DNA from: Acanthosepion esculentum
Lineage: Eukaryota > Mollusca > Cephalopoda > Sepiida > Sepiidae
Direction of reading: 5' to 3'
NCBI GenBank assembly: GCA_964036315.1
Contig: OZ038500.1
Coordinates: forward strand, 63,291,749 to 63,355,748
DNA: 64,000 nt
Position 1 is the first letter of the stretch; every line of letters begins with the position of its first letter. The translations under genes were made by a program, and so were the position numbers. Below the pieces are notes generated by a model. The model saw only the letters and a program-made list of their open reading frames with translations. It ran no database searches and was not told where the DNA came from. Of the stretch, positions 10,146 to 20,505 are shown in pieces.

Positions 10146-10689
10146 CATAAAGAAAAATATTTAGAAGTATCGTAGTCATAGTGACTGGCCGCTTGTAAAC
10201 GAGTGTGCCTCCCTACTAGAGCAGTACGGATTAGCAGCTAGCCGATCCCTATTGCAGACGCCCGCTCAGGCACATTTGTTTATGTTCAACACCAACAGAG
10301 CCCACCTTGCCGAGCAGACCTTAGTTACAGTTTTCCGGGAGAGAGCTCATTATCTGGCGTCATCAAACGAACAAATCTGAACAAGGCCAGTACGCGCAAA
10401 CCTTGGCTCACGATGACACCGACCTTCGTGCTTTCACAACCATCGATGGCTTCCCAATATTTCCGACCAACCAATTCCATTTACAAGACTTGAACCAACA
10501 CGTGATATGGTTTTCAAGCATTTTTCCAAAGGTACCGCAGGCTGGTGTCACCTCCCCCGCAGACCGATAACATCAAGAAGTCACCTTCCTAACAAATTCA
10601 CCATGATGAAATTTGAACCCGGATGTCATCATCGCAAAGCTAAGTAATCGGACACGCACCGATCCTATATGCATTTACAACAATGATAT
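10146..10689. other. GC-richer spacer with tRNA-like B box
   Basis: No gene recognised. The right part (about 10590-10680) read on the minus strand has GTCCGATTACTTAGC followed by GGGTTCAAATTTC, a B-box-like motif, hinting at another old tRNA-derived SINE. Confidence 0.35.
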
Positions 10690-11636
10690 AAAGGGCGCGA
10701 TGGATAAATTGTCGTCTAAATGACGCAAAAATGAAAATAACACTGACATCTCATTTTAACAGATACATTTACCAAAATTACACAAAAATATGTTGAAATA
10801 CTAAGGAGCAAATTTATTCAATAAAATCGGCATTTGCTTCAGCCATGGCCTCCAGACGACTTCGGAATCTTCTGCAACTCTTCTCGACAATCTCTTTATT
10901 TAAGTTGGTGAATGGTGTGATAATCCTTGCCTTCAGTTCATCTTTGGTCTCCTGTAATTCTTCTGGACGGTCTCCTTGCTTATGCTGTTAAATGCTTTCA
11001 TAATCCTTGCCTTCAGTTCATCTTTGATGTTACAAGGAGTTTTGTTGGTATTTCACTCAACTGCGCCCTACACATGATAATCAAGGGGGTTGCAGTTTTG
11101 GGAGTTAGGTGACCAGATTAAGGGTTGATATGGTCGCAGAAATTGTCTGACAGCCATGACTGGGTTCTCGTACTCGTGTGGCATGATGCAGAGTTCCGTT
11201 GCCAGACATAGGGTAGGGTCTTCTAGCAGTCACCCTTTTGACCCCGGCACTTGATGTAGGCCTCCGTGTTGAGTCTGTGGCCATCAGTAACATATTTGGG
11301 AGTTCTTTTCTTATCAGAACGATCAGAGTGAGTTATTCAAGCTGCCGTACCTTCTTAATCATCATTAGACTCATCCAATTCTTTTTGAATTCTCTGAACT
11401 GCCCTCAGATTGACACCCAAACACTCTGAAATGTTCTTATTGGAGTTTCCGGCGCAAATGCCAAGCAGTATAGCATGCCGTTTCCAAAACTCTGGCGGAG
11501 TGAATTGCGTCATGGTGCTCTTTTTCTCACAGACGGTGCCCGACTGATGCTACTATACTGCACAGTCGATAAAATCAAAAACAAACAACACGCATTAAAA
11601 ATATAAAATGTCGAAAATTTACACATCGCATCTTGT
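10690..11636 (-). mobile_element. Mariner-type (SETMAR-like transposase) element A, internally deleted
   Basis: Ends: the left end CGCGATGGATAAATTGTCG and the right end, reverse complement GATGCGATGTGTAAATTTTC, form degenerate inverted repeats; the subterminal TTTTATATTTTTAAT is shared with the copies at 30.6 and 58.9 kb. About 945 bp long. The coding region keeps both ends but lost the middle. Confidence 0.75.
10808..11513 (-). pseudogene. Mariner-type transposase pseudogene A
   Basis: The start ATG is at 11511-11513 (reverse), giving MTQFTPPEFWKRHAILLGIC and then a helix-turn-helix with ISECLGVNLRAVQRI. The centre is deleted or scrambled; reading resumes at RLNTEAYIKC, then PYVWQRNSASCHTST, where the family has WQQDSAPCHT; the second catalytic Asp is Asn. 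Several stops and frameshifts follow. The C-terminal part keeps RFRKSSGG-like sequence. Non-functional. Confidence 0.75.
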
Positions 11637-13093
11637 ATATTAGGTACCTCCACTAATCTAATTCGGTATAAGTAAGCTTTAAAAGGGATTTTTAAAAATG
11701 AAAAAAAGCTTTCATTTTAGCTTTATTTGAAAGCTAAGGGGTTTGAAATTTACTATTTCTTAGTAGGCAAAATACCCTGTGCTTTATTTCTAACAGAAAT
11801 TATATTGATCGGAATCGATTTTTTTCATTTATATCTGGGAAAACTGCCATTTTTTTGCCACATCTGTAACAAAAGTTAATTTTCAATTTTAAAAATTGTT
11901 TTAAAAGTTATTTAAGAAAATTAGCAAAATTTTTAAAATTGAAATTAGCAAATTTTAACGTTAAATTAATCTGATTTGAAACAAATATTACTTATAGCAT
12001 AAAATGTTGTATACAAACATTCCTTAACTACGAGGTCTTGTTTTTCTGACGTGTTCATCGATTTATTTATATCTGATTGACAGCCGAACGTGTTCATAGT
12101 CAAATATGGGGAAACTGACGATAAATTTTGAAGTATTTTTTCGCCGTAAGGTGGGGGAGGGCAACCATTAAAATACGTGACCTTTAAATGCTAGATTTAA
12201 CGGTTTGTACATTGATAATTCAGAAATTCTTCACCTAATCACAAAAATGGAAATTCTTTGTAATTTTAATTCTTTGAAATTGTAATAAGTTTGATTAGTA
12301 AATATAATTTAACTTAATAACAATATTTCCTAAGAATTATCTCAATGAAAATGAATTTTAAAAGATTAAATTTTTTTTATAAATTATTCAATTTAAAATT
12401 GTAAGAAAAAAATAAAAAAGATCTTGTAAAAATTCATTTTTGTCGGAATTTTTTTCAAACAATATTGTCTTTAATATATAAAAACAATTAAAAGCTTCTC
12501 TAATTAAAGAATTTCTTCATCTTCTTACGTTTTTTTTATTTTTCGATTCAGAACAGATTTTCAGTAAAACCGGGGCCGATTTTGCAAAAGAAATTCGGTG
12601 ATTTGAATTCTTTAAAGAATTCTGCTTTTAATTAATATAGTCACTAAAAATTGAAAGTTGAAGTTCTCAAGTTTTCATACAATTAATTGCTGAAACACGT
12701 GTAAAATTACTTTTACGAAGATTCTCTAAAATAAAAATTTTACAAATAATTTCATTCATTTGTGAATCCGTCCTGAAAATTTCATTAAAATCCGACAATT
12801 ATTTGGTTTTTGCAACAGTTTCAAAATTAATGTGTCAGTCAACGCAAAAAAGAGGCCAAAATTTACTATGTTAAACGTTAGTACAACCGCTGACATGAGA
12901 AAAACAATAATAAAATAATTTAATAAAAAATTTGAATGTTGTAAAAAGAAGTGAAAAAATTATCTAAATAATGAAAACATACTTTGATTCATCATAGCAT
13001 AAAGAATTTTGATGATAAAACTACGTTTTCATTACGCTTGGGGCATGTTTTCACCACGTTATGCCAATATTTGAGCGTTATCTTGGAGGAACT

Positions 13094-13094
<1 letters not shown>
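11637..13094. other. AT-rich spacer, nothing recognised
   Basis: About 1.45 kb of very AT-rich DNA rich in TTTTAAAA-like words. No ORF, repeat match or RNA fold could be supported. Confidence 0.5.

Positions 13095-13126
<32 letters not shown>
13095..13126. repeat. (TA)n microsatellite
   Basis: TA tract immediately left of the tRNA-bearing element copy 2. Confidence 0.92.
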
Positions 13127-13128
<2 letters not shown>

Positions 13129-13534
13129 CTTAAATACTTGTATCTATAAAAAGAATGTTAAACATAAAAATGTCTTTAAATAATTGTCGGACTTTGTCCA
13201 TTTCATAATGTGTGACGTCATTTGTTTACATTTGATACGCCATGAGCAGTTCTAATTGTACACGAGAGATTCGTGGAAGATTGAAGTTTATAAGCAGTAA
13301 ATTTGACCTTGCCAACCCAACGATCCTCAGTGGCCGAATCGGTTAAGGCACGTCAGGGTATATGACGGTTCCGTATAGGATACAGGTTCGAATCCTGTCG
13401 GTGGACGAATATTTTCTATGAAAATTTCTCGGACATTCAGGCCGGTAAATGTTATTTAATACTGTTTATTATAAAAACAGAGCATTTACTTAAATACTTG
13501 TATCTATAAAAAGAATGTTAAACATAAAAATGTC

Positions 13535-13538
<4 letters not shown>
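13126..13538 (+). mobile_element. tRNA-bearing terminally redundant element, copy 2
   Basis: Plus-strand copy of the element at 9537-9951. The 54-bp direct terminal repeats (13126-13179 and 13485-13538) are identical and contain ACTTAAATACTTGTATC and AACATAAAAATGTCTTTA. Both outer flanks are (TA)n. The unit length between repeats is about 358 bp. The centre is the tRNA-like fold at 13322-13406. No coding sequence. Confidence 0.82.
13322..13406 (+). tRNA. tRNA-like sequence (type II, Ser/Leu-like), pseudogene
   Basis: D arm TGGCCGAATCGGTTAAGGC, anticodon stem CGTCA/TGACG with loop GGGTATA, variable arm TTCCGTATAGGA, T arm ACAGG/CCTGT with TTCGAAT loop, 3' GTCGGTGGAC. The middle and T arms fold well, but the acceptor 5' strand (GATCCTC) does not pair with GGTGGAC. 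Differs from copy 1 by one base in the T region. Confidence 0.65.

Positions 13539-13567
<29 letters not shown>
13537..13567. repeat. (TA)n microsatellite
   Basis: TA tract at the right end of the tRNA-bearing element copy 2. Confidence 0.92.
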
Positions 13568-13570
<3 letters not shown>

Positions 13571-13762
13571 AGGGTGATTGATATCGGAAATAGATGTAGA
13601 CAGTGTGGGTCTATGAATCAAACATATTTAGATAATTTTTTCACTTCTTTTTACAACATTCACATTTTTTATTAACAGTGCATGGCGACTATCAGGTTTC
13701 ACTGGCCGTCAAACTAAGATTCTGATTCACATGCCCAATTCATCTATCTATCTATCTATTCC

Positions 13763-13767
<5 letters not shown>

Positions 13768-13841
<74 letters not shown>

Positions 13842-13872
13842 ATGTGTATGTGTGTGTGTGTGTGTGTGTGTG
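13768..13872. repeat. (TA)n-(GT)n compound microsatellite
   Basis: TA repeats to about 13832, then GT repeats. The intervening 13568-13767 shows nothing recognised. The ORF of alternating Ile-Tyr here is a microsatellite translation, not a gene. Confidence 0.96.
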
Positions 13873-13980
13873 CGGTATTTTGTGGAAAGTGCTCAATATC
13901 CGTGATAGAGCTAACATATGCGGTTGCATGGAGAGTTGTTTGGGACCTTAGGTTTCATGCTTTTGTGATCTTCAAACAAA
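13873..13980 (-). mobile_element. (TA)n-bounded element with weak hammerhead-like fold
   Basis: Plus strand shows AGTGCTCAATATCCGTGATAGAGC, the motif shared with other (TA)n-bounded units. On the minus strand TTGAAGA (13969-13975), a 12-base segment, GAAA (13953-13956), then stem III ACC/GGU with loop UAA and a GUC site (13944) are in hammerhead order; stem I pairs GUUUG with CAAAC. The first core base is U not C and stem II barely pairs, so it is at best a degenerate ribozyme. Confidence 0.35.

Positions 13981-14060
<80 letters not shown>
13981..14060. repeat. (TA)n microsatellite
   Basis: 80-bp pure TA tract. Confidence 0.97.
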
Positions 14061-14063
<3 letters not shown>

Positions 14064-14250
14064 GATGGTGCAGTTAAGCTTTTGACCCAGTCAAGAAGAG
14101 ATTAAAATTAAATAGAAATCAATGTTAAATCATTTGATCAAATTTTTAAAAGTTTGTCTGATCGAGTAGTTTAACAGCCCACGTATGTATATGTTCAAAT
14201 TTCCTATGTATACTATAAATTTATATATATATGTATGAATATATTTTCCA

Positions 14251-14254
<4 letters not shown>

Positions 14255-14302
<48 letters not shown>

Positions 14303-14303
14303 C

Positions 14304-14367
<64 letters not shown>

Positions 14368-14410
14368 CAGAGAGAGACAGAGAGAGACAGAGGGAAGGAG
14401 TGATTGAGAG
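14255..14410. repeat. (TA)n-(GA)n-(GACA) compound microsatellite
   Basis: TA repeats to 14300, GA repeats to about 14345, then GAGACA variants. ORFs of Ser-Leu or Arg-Glu repeats here are artefacts. Flanks 14061-14254 and 14411-14763 show nothing recognised. Confidence 0.96.
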
Positions 14411-14763
14411 AGGGACATTTCCATATATATGAATGTATGTGCGTGTGCGTATGTATGTGTTGATTGCCAATATGAGAATTTATTTACATTTTATGCTCTG
14501 TTAAACAAACAAAATGATCGCAAAAGGACATGTGATAAAATCAACCTTTAAAAAGCCTCTGGAAATCAAATTGTGTACAGATAATTAATCTAATTAAACA
14601 AATTTTGTATGCATAGAATTATTCAAGATTTACGACAATACTGTAGCAATATGCCTCATTATCTGACAATTGAAAGTAACCATGATTGGAATTGTAATGC
14701 AGAATGAACACCTGCTTGGTATGTAAACAATATCATAGTATACATTTCAATGACTGACGTTTC

Positions 14764-14772
14764 ACACACACG

Positions 14773-14835
<63 letters not shown>
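14764..14835. repeat. (CA)n microsatellite
   Basis: About 35 CA dinucleotides. Confidence 0.97.
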
Positions 14836-14837
<2 letters not shown>

Positions 14838-14857
14838 ATAAACAGTTAAATATAACC

Positions 14858-15084
14858 GCCTCTTCTACTCCAACAGCTTCTTCTCTCACACTTCCCGACA
14901 GCGGAACTCCTTTCCGCTTACTTGTTTCCTTGATAACTTAATCTTCAAAAATGTATTGTTAATCGACATCTGATGCCTTGTTCTTGATCCCTGTCCTCTT
15001 TATTCTTTCCTCAAACACCTCTCTTTACTTTCTCTGTAACCCCTTGCGTACTACTGGCACTCCCGCCTTGCTTGGGGTGAAATG

Positions 15085-15086
<2 letters not shown>
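14858..15086 (+). pseudogene. Jockey/CR1-type LINE 3' end
   Basis: Relic of the end of LINE ORF2 and its 3' UTR. One frame reads RLFYSNSFFSHTSRQRNSFP, matching RRLFYSNSFMSR in the copy at 60.5-61.2 kb. It is followed by the same C-rich UTR and the shared end TAACCCCTTGCGTACTACTG and CCTTGCTTGGGGTGA at 15065-15080. Here the tail that should follow is (TA)n rather than poly(A). Confidence 0.75.

Positions 15087-15158
<72 letters not shown>
15087..15158. repeat. (TA)n microsatellite
   Basis: 72-bp TA tract between a LINE end and a mariner relic. Confidence 0.97.
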
Positions 15159-15161
<3 letters not shown>

Positions 15162-15680
15162 GGTGTTCCATTACTTGGACCGAACTGTGAATTAAGTTTA
15201 AGCATCTGATGAGTTTTTTTTCGTTTTCTTTCACATTTAATAACTTACGTCTTCGGCAATTTCAACTATGGAAAGATTAACAATCAAAAAACGTGTTAAA
15301 GATATCGAAGCCTATTACGAAAATGGATGTTCAAACAGAATTTAAATGAGAAGTTACGATGTCGTATCATCTTTCGAAACAGCGAAGTCAATTGACCACC
15401 ACGATCGTGCGACTTGACGCATTTAGATTTCTTCCTTTGGGCTCAGATAAGGCCTTTGCCAACAACAAAAAGGAGCAACTATGCAGAGACGTCATCAAAA
15501 ACTTTGACCATCGAGTGGAGGTGTGCCGCCAAAGCCTTGGAGGACATTTGGGCAATATTATTTTTTACAGATAATTGCCATGACTGAAATAACATGATCC
15601 AATAGAGAAATAAATAAAGTTTCACAAATAACACTGATTTATTTATTACTGACTTTGATCCGCCTCAAGAAAAAGCTCTT

Positions 15681-15684
<4 letters not shown>
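15159..15684 (+). mobile_element. Internally deleted mariner-type element
   Basis: Starts GGGTGTTCCATTACTTGG after (TA)n and ends with AAAGCTCTTTACA before (TA)n; inverted-repeat pairing of the ends is weak. At 15269 ATG begins MERLTIKKRVKDIEAYYENG and then stops; after a large deletion a shifted frame reads PPRSCDLTHLDFFLWA, the mariner C-terminal motif PPRSCDLTPLDFFLWG with the third catalytic Asp. The catalytic core is missing. About 525 bp, MITE-like. Confidence 0.7.

Positions 15685-15726
<42 letters not shown>
15685..15726. repeat. (TA)n microsatellite
   Basis: TA tract following the mariner relic. Confidence 0.95.
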
Positions 15727-15727
<1 letters not shown>

Positions 15728-15928
15728 CCATTTCCGACCCTCACCCGTAGATGTGCAGTTAAAATGCACTGAAACCAAGTTGCATCTTTGTTGTGAGTAA
15801 AATGGTTTTGTCTATATGATAAAATTATATTAAATAAATAATTATCGCTCTACTACCTGTATCGAGCTCTTTTTGAATTAACGCTGCGAACGTTAGAATT
15901 TATATATTACTTTCGTTCTCATCGCTTC

Positions 15929-15929
<1 letters not shown>
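15727..15929 (-). mobile_element. (TA)n-bounded element, F3-related
   Basis: On the minus strand: CGATGAGAACGAAAGTAATA, CTAACGTTCGCAGCG, then GAGCTCGATACAGGTAGTAGAGC and ATAATTATTTA, the same order as at 5764-5850. GATGAGAACGAAAG resembles a hammerhead core with a collapsed stem II (G-AA-C), which cannot fold properly. No coding. Confidence 0.4.

Positions 15930-15992
<63 letters not shown>
15930..15992. repeat. (TA)n microsatellite
   Basis: 63-bp TA tract. Confidence 0.96.
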
Positions 15993-15996
<4 letters not shown>

Positions 15997-16275
15997 AAAT
16001 GCAAATATAAAGGTTGTTACTTATATAATTTACCTAGACTATTAAATTTTATTTTAAAAACAAATAACGCCATTTGTACTTATTTTATAAGTACTTGTAA
16101 AATAATAATCCTTGCATTTACCTTGAAGTCCGTCAAAGGACGAAACGCTTCAGCTAAGTTTTCCTCTTTTCTTTATTCATATGTAAAAAATTCAGAATCC
16201 ATCTACTCCTCACTTAACGACTCATCAGTGTATCGACCCCGCATTTGCGACCGTCTAGAACGTCACATAAAATAA
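15993..16275 (+). mobile_element. PLE-like 3' region with hammerhead-like hairpin
   Basis: At 16121-16146, CTTGAAGTCCGTCAAAGGAC is followed by GAAACGC: a strong GTCC/GGAC hairpin with GAAA directly 3', as in hammerhead stem II. The 5' core box is incomplete (TTGAAG instead of CTGANGA). A 94-codon ORF over this region is not recognised and starts at the (TA)n edge. Assignment to a PLE-type end is inferred from this hairpin. Confidence 0.35.
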
Positions 16276-16796
16276 AAATTAAAAGAAAATTCAACTAGTC
16301 GGAAGTGGATGCTGAGCGTAAACTTTAATCACGATTGTTTTTTCTTTCCAAAAATGGATGCGATTATTTTTAAAGTGATATTCACCTTGCAAAAGTCAAA
16401 GAGACACTCGAGGTAGAGGTTTACATAAAGAAAAGGATTCAAAAGGAATGAGAAACACACTTCTAAACAGTGAACAAGGGATAAACATCTGCTACTGTTT
16501 AAGAGATCGGAGAGGAGTGTGAACCGGAATCTTGGCGAACCGATCTACTCCGATAGAGAAACGAAAAAAAAAAGTAATTCAGTAGTAAAAAAAGTTCACA
16601 TGTTTATGCGGAGACGCTAGAAGACCACAGTTCAGGTAGAAGGAATCGGAATCCCAATCCTAAACAGAAAAGTTTAAATCAGTCATGATTGACATCTCTA
16701 AAACAAAATAGATTCTTCATAAACCTATTTAAATGAAATCAGTACCGGTAATCTTTTTTGGCATTGCTAAACGAAAAACTTATCTGTCTATATTTC
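16276..16796. repeat. Dispersed repeat with copies at 17.3-17.46 kb
   Basis: Words such as GGGATAAACATCTGCTACTG, GAGTGTGAACCGGAATC, GGCGAACC and CCCAATCCTAAACAG recur, diverged, at 17300-17460 (GGGATAAACTTGTACTCC, GAGTATGAACCTGACG, GGCGAACC, CCCAATCGTAAACAG). Units are 100-190 bp and only loosely tandem. No coding recognised. Confidence 0.45.
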
Positions 16797-17107
16797 GGTG
16801 ATGAGGTATTATGTACACTATTTACATTATTTGGACTATTGTCCTCATCTTTGTCGCCATATCTATTACAACGTTTCGGCCGTTGTACGCTCCAGCCTTC
16901 TTCAGGTGGTTGGAATGTCGAACTGAACCCTTTATTTCGTTCGCTGTTCTAGTTCCACGTGCCATGTTTAATGGATGTCAGTTGTCAATTATCTCCTATT
17001 AATTACCCTCTCCAAGTTCTTCACTGCCTTAACCGGGTATTGAACTCACACACTTTGGGCCCTGTCACTGGATCTACCTAACGCCTTTACCCACTGTGCC
17101 ATGTGTC
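16797..17107 (-). mobile_element. tRNA-headed hammerhead-like family (G1), copy a
   Basis: On the minus strand: a tRNA-like head with ATGGCACAGTGGGTAAAGGC (A box) and GTGAGTTCAATACCC (B box), a body with GCGAACGAAATAAAGGG, then CCACCTGAAGAAGGC, a hairpin closed by CGGCC, GAAACGTTGT, and a tail GGCGACAAAGATGAGGAC reaching TAAATAGTGTACA. CTGAAGA plus hairpin plus GAAA is the hammerhead core order. No cleavage triplet is found after stem III, so activity is doubtful. It faces copy b head to head. Confidence 0.6.
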
Positions 17108-17302
17108 CTTGAGACATGGCACTTGGGATTGGAACAATCTACCCCAGTGAGCGAAATAAAGGGTTCAGTTCAACATTCCAATCACCTGAAGAAGGCCGCA
17201 GCGTACAACGGCCGAAACGTTGTAATAAATATGGCAACAAAGATGAGGACAATAGTACGAATAATGTAAATAGTGTACACAAGAAATATAGACAGATACA
17301 TT
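17108..17302 (+). mobile_element. G1 family, copy b (headless)
   Basis: Body and tail of the same family on the plus strand: CAGTGAGCGAAATAAAGGG, CACCTGAAGAAGGCCG, ACAACGGCCGAAACGTTG, GCAACAAAGATGAGGAC. The tRNA head is not duplicated, so copies a and b form an inverted pair around one head. Confidence 0.65.
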
Positions 17303-17469
17303 TACTCCTGTTCAAAAGAACGGGGAAGAGTATGAACCTGACGATAGGCGAACCTATATAATAGGTTAGGAGTATAGAGTTGAAGTAGACTTTAGAAGGA
17401 ACCGGAAACCCAATCGTAAACAGTAATCTAGGGATAAACTTGTACTCCTATTCAAAAGAACGGAAAATG

Positions 17470-18728
17470 AATAAATGAAATAAAAATTAAAATCTATTTG
17501 TACCCTATTTACCCTAAGCAAACCGAAGTAATATAAAGAATATAGAACTGATTTTTGAATATATTTATTACGCTGCCTATTCAAAACACAACTGTACTGA
17601 CATTTAAAGATCAATTATAAATGTTGCAAATTCTGCAAACGCGACATTAAAACTATCTGAAGCTGGGTGACAAGCGTAGTATAATTGACATATTCAGCTC
17701 AGACCAGACAGCAGTTTCATTCTCAAGGTGCAGCTTCTTACTCTCAACGCTTATGACTTAAAAATAACCCTTCAGTCACATCGTCACCCACGAATTAAAA
17801 CCATCAGATTTGGGCGCAGTAAGCAGATTTTATTTTCTGAGACAGAGACGAAGCATAAGTGAGGGGTAGGTGAACAATGAGAAGGGCGTCTTTTGCGTCT
17901 CTCTCTCGAGATCTTCTCGTCACTCTCTGTGGGTCCTCTTCTTCTCTCTGTCTTTGGCTAGGTTTGACCACTGTCATATAGGCTACATTATTCTTTGTCT
18001 TATCGTCTTTGTCTAAAAAGTAATATTATATTCATTCAGTGACCTATTTTGTCAGAGCCGCTTGCTATGGAACTTGTGAAGTCCACTTCACTTAGCTGAT
18101 AATCATATGGAAAATAAACACCCGAAACCATTTTTGTGACAGACCAGCTGTTTTCCTTTTAACAAGATATACACTGACACTGATATCGCTACACATAGCA
18201 GTCACTTACATCTTATCCCTTGGAAACCAGTTGGTTTTGCGATCTGTTTGTTAAAATATAACCCGGTCGTTGAGTGAGGAATGGCTGTAATTAAATAAAA
18301 CCAAGTACCCCCCCAAAAAAAAACAAAACAAAGAAAAACATCAAACCTATTATTAATGAATAGATATTTATTTTAAGAATTTCGAATAACGCCTGATAAT
18401 AATAAGAGCCTTGAAATGTCAAATGATTTAATTAGAAAGGCATCATTGGAAGGCCTTATCAATGGCCAAAAGGAAATGTTTGCTTTTTCGAATTTTGCAC
18501 TTCCTTGTCGATAACATAAGCTTTTTATTTTTGATAGATTTTCTCAGATTTTCAAAATAATTAACTTCTTTCTAAATTTCATTTTCTAAGAGAATGCTAT
18601 GATATCGGATGACCTTTTTAAGCATTGCCCGTTAATTTGTCCTTTCCCCGTTTGAAATACGAGCTCTTGCTTTTCCCATAGTTTCTTAACGAACAAAACT
18701 GAGCTTAGTAAATTTATTGGGTATAGCA
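17470..18728. other. Spacer, nothing recognised
   Basis: About 1.25 kb, with a CT-rich patch near 17895-17955. No gene, RNA or repeat match was recognised. Confidence 0.5.
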
Positions 18729-18736
18729 CCGTAGAG

Positions 18737-19451
18737 CAGGGGTTCCCAACCTTTTTTGCGTCATGGCCCACTTTTCACAAAGAAAATTTTCCCACCGCCT
18801 ATAGTAAATATTCAAAAGCATCGCAAAATTGTTTGAGAGAAGGTTTTTTTTTAAATTTCTATTTTAATTCCTGGGATGAAGAGTTATCATTATTTACACT
18901 CTTTATATACAGACTACTGTCCTTATCTTTTTGTTGTTGCTATCACAATGTTTCTGACGTTGGAACCTTCAGCCCTACTCATGTGTATAATGATCTGGGT
19001 AAACTATAGTGAAATTTGAATTGAACCCTTTATTTAATCTACGGGGGTAGACTTTTCTCGTTCCACTGACCATATCTAAGGATATCTTGTCTTGTTCTTA
19101 TTTTTATTTAGTGCCATTTTATTGCCCGTCCGTTTCAGCAAGTACACACTACCCGACCCAGGGATTGAACACAATTTGGTGACATATTTTTTTTAGGATT
19201 ATGACCCAGTTATTCTCATTTAGCCTCCTGTTTTTTTTGCTGTTTTTGTTTTTCTGTTTTTTTTTTATACAGGATCTTTGCATATCTCCTTTTAATATTT
19301 ATCGGGTAGCATGTTAAAATAATACTTAAAATCCTATATTGGCCACCGAAATTTCCAATCGTGCACGATTTTCTGGTTCATTTACTCATCGCCCACCCAA
19401 CAGCTGAAATCGGCCACCGGTGTTAGATATCGCCCAGGTTGGAAAACCCTG
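18737..19451. mobile_element. Non-autonomous hAT element with 8-bp TSD
   Basis: Ends CAGGGGTTCCCAACCTTTTT (left) and, reverse complement, CAGGGTTTTCCAACCTGG (right). Flanking octamers CCGTAGAG (18729-18736) and CCATAGAG (19452-19459) differ at one base, an 8-bp target duplication typical of hAT. The 715-bp element has no transposase and contains an inserted G1-family copy at about 18888-19190. Confidence 0.85.
18888..19190 (-). mobile_element. G1 family, copy e, nested in the hAT element
   Basis: On the minus strand the tail words reading TGAGGAC, AATAGT, TAAATAATGATAACTC and a degraded hairpin with CCAACGTCAGAAACATTGTG are recognisable. The GAAA core is mutated. An AT-rich end with GATCTACGGGGG-type LTR-like text follows. 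Confidence 0.45.
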
Positions 19452-19459
19452 CCATAGAG

Positions 19460-19979
19460 TAATAGTTAGACTTGTAGACCATTACCACTGTAAAGAGTTC
19501 AATTCTCACTGTATGTTCCACAATTACAGCCTTGTGTCAATCTGAGCTAACTTAGTAAATATCAAAAAAACATTCATGAAATTACTGTTTACCACGCGGT
19601 AATGATTTTGGTGTTCAAGATTTATTAGATTTTTCAATTAAAATTTACCAAAATCGTACATTCAGTAGCGTCCTAGTCAGCCGAATATTCTTGAGGAGAT
19701 ATCCTTAAAAAAGTCTTTGAAGCCGTAAGTGTTCAGAGTAAGCGTCAGATCTGAGACATTTTTGCCATTTTCTAATAAAAAACACGACAAAAAAATTGGC
19801 GAAACGAATTCCTTCAAAATATTTTATCGCATGAAATCAGTCTTTCCGTCTTTAATCGAAGGTGATTTTGTTGAATTAGATCTGATACTAAAAAAATGGA
19901 TGAATTGCTATTTCGTTTTCTTACAATTGCATCTGATTATTTCGACCTCTTTTGGAACAGACATAGTTAAGAAAAGAGT

Positions 19980-19981
<2 letters not shown>
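19460..19981. other. Spacer with unrecognised 85-codon ORF
   Basis: An ORF on the plus strand at 19729-19986 has no recognisable domain and runs into the GATA repeat. Otherwise nothing is seen. Confidence 0.4.
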
Positions 19982-20017
<36 letters not shown>

Positions 20018-20505
20018 TGAAGAATGAAATAAATCGATCGATTGATCGATACATTTATATGAAGGGAATGAAATTGATAGATGGAAAGATAGATACGAAA
20101 AGAATGAAATGGATCGATTGATTGATTGCTAGCTAGCGATCAATCAATATGAAGTGAATGACATGGATAGAAGGAAAGAAAGGTAACGAAGAAAATGAAA
20201 TAAACCGATTAATCGATAGATAGATAAATAAGATAATGAGAAATAGGAAACGTTTATCAGTCTATCATGTTTCACTTTTATTAAAGCTTCGTCAGAGAAT
20301 GAGTTATAGAGAAAAAGTAAGAAATTCCAATATTTTACGTCTGTGTTGTTTGATTTCCATTGGTTAATCAGGTTTCACGAGCATTCGAATTTTAAACCAA
20401 CGTTAGTATAATTTGGGGCGTTCCGAATTCAGAGATAGATAGATAGATACATAGTAAGAGACTGAGATAGATAGATAGGTAGGTAGGTAGGTAGGTAGTT
20501 AGGTT
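19982..20505. repeat. GATA/GATC tetranucleotide repeat region
   Basis: (GATA)n at 19982-20016, then mixed GATCGATT and GATA words to about 20235, and (GATA)/(GGTA) again at 20432-20505. The part between 20240 and 20430 is unique and not recognised. Confidence 0.85.

Noticed and set aside
13322..13406. Functional tRNA gene
   Set aside because: Acceptor stem does not pair, position 33 is not U, and the sequence is embedded in a repeated element found several times.
15203..15230. CTGATGA box as a hammerhead core
   Set aside because: No stem II and no GAAA in register; it lies in the mariner relic.
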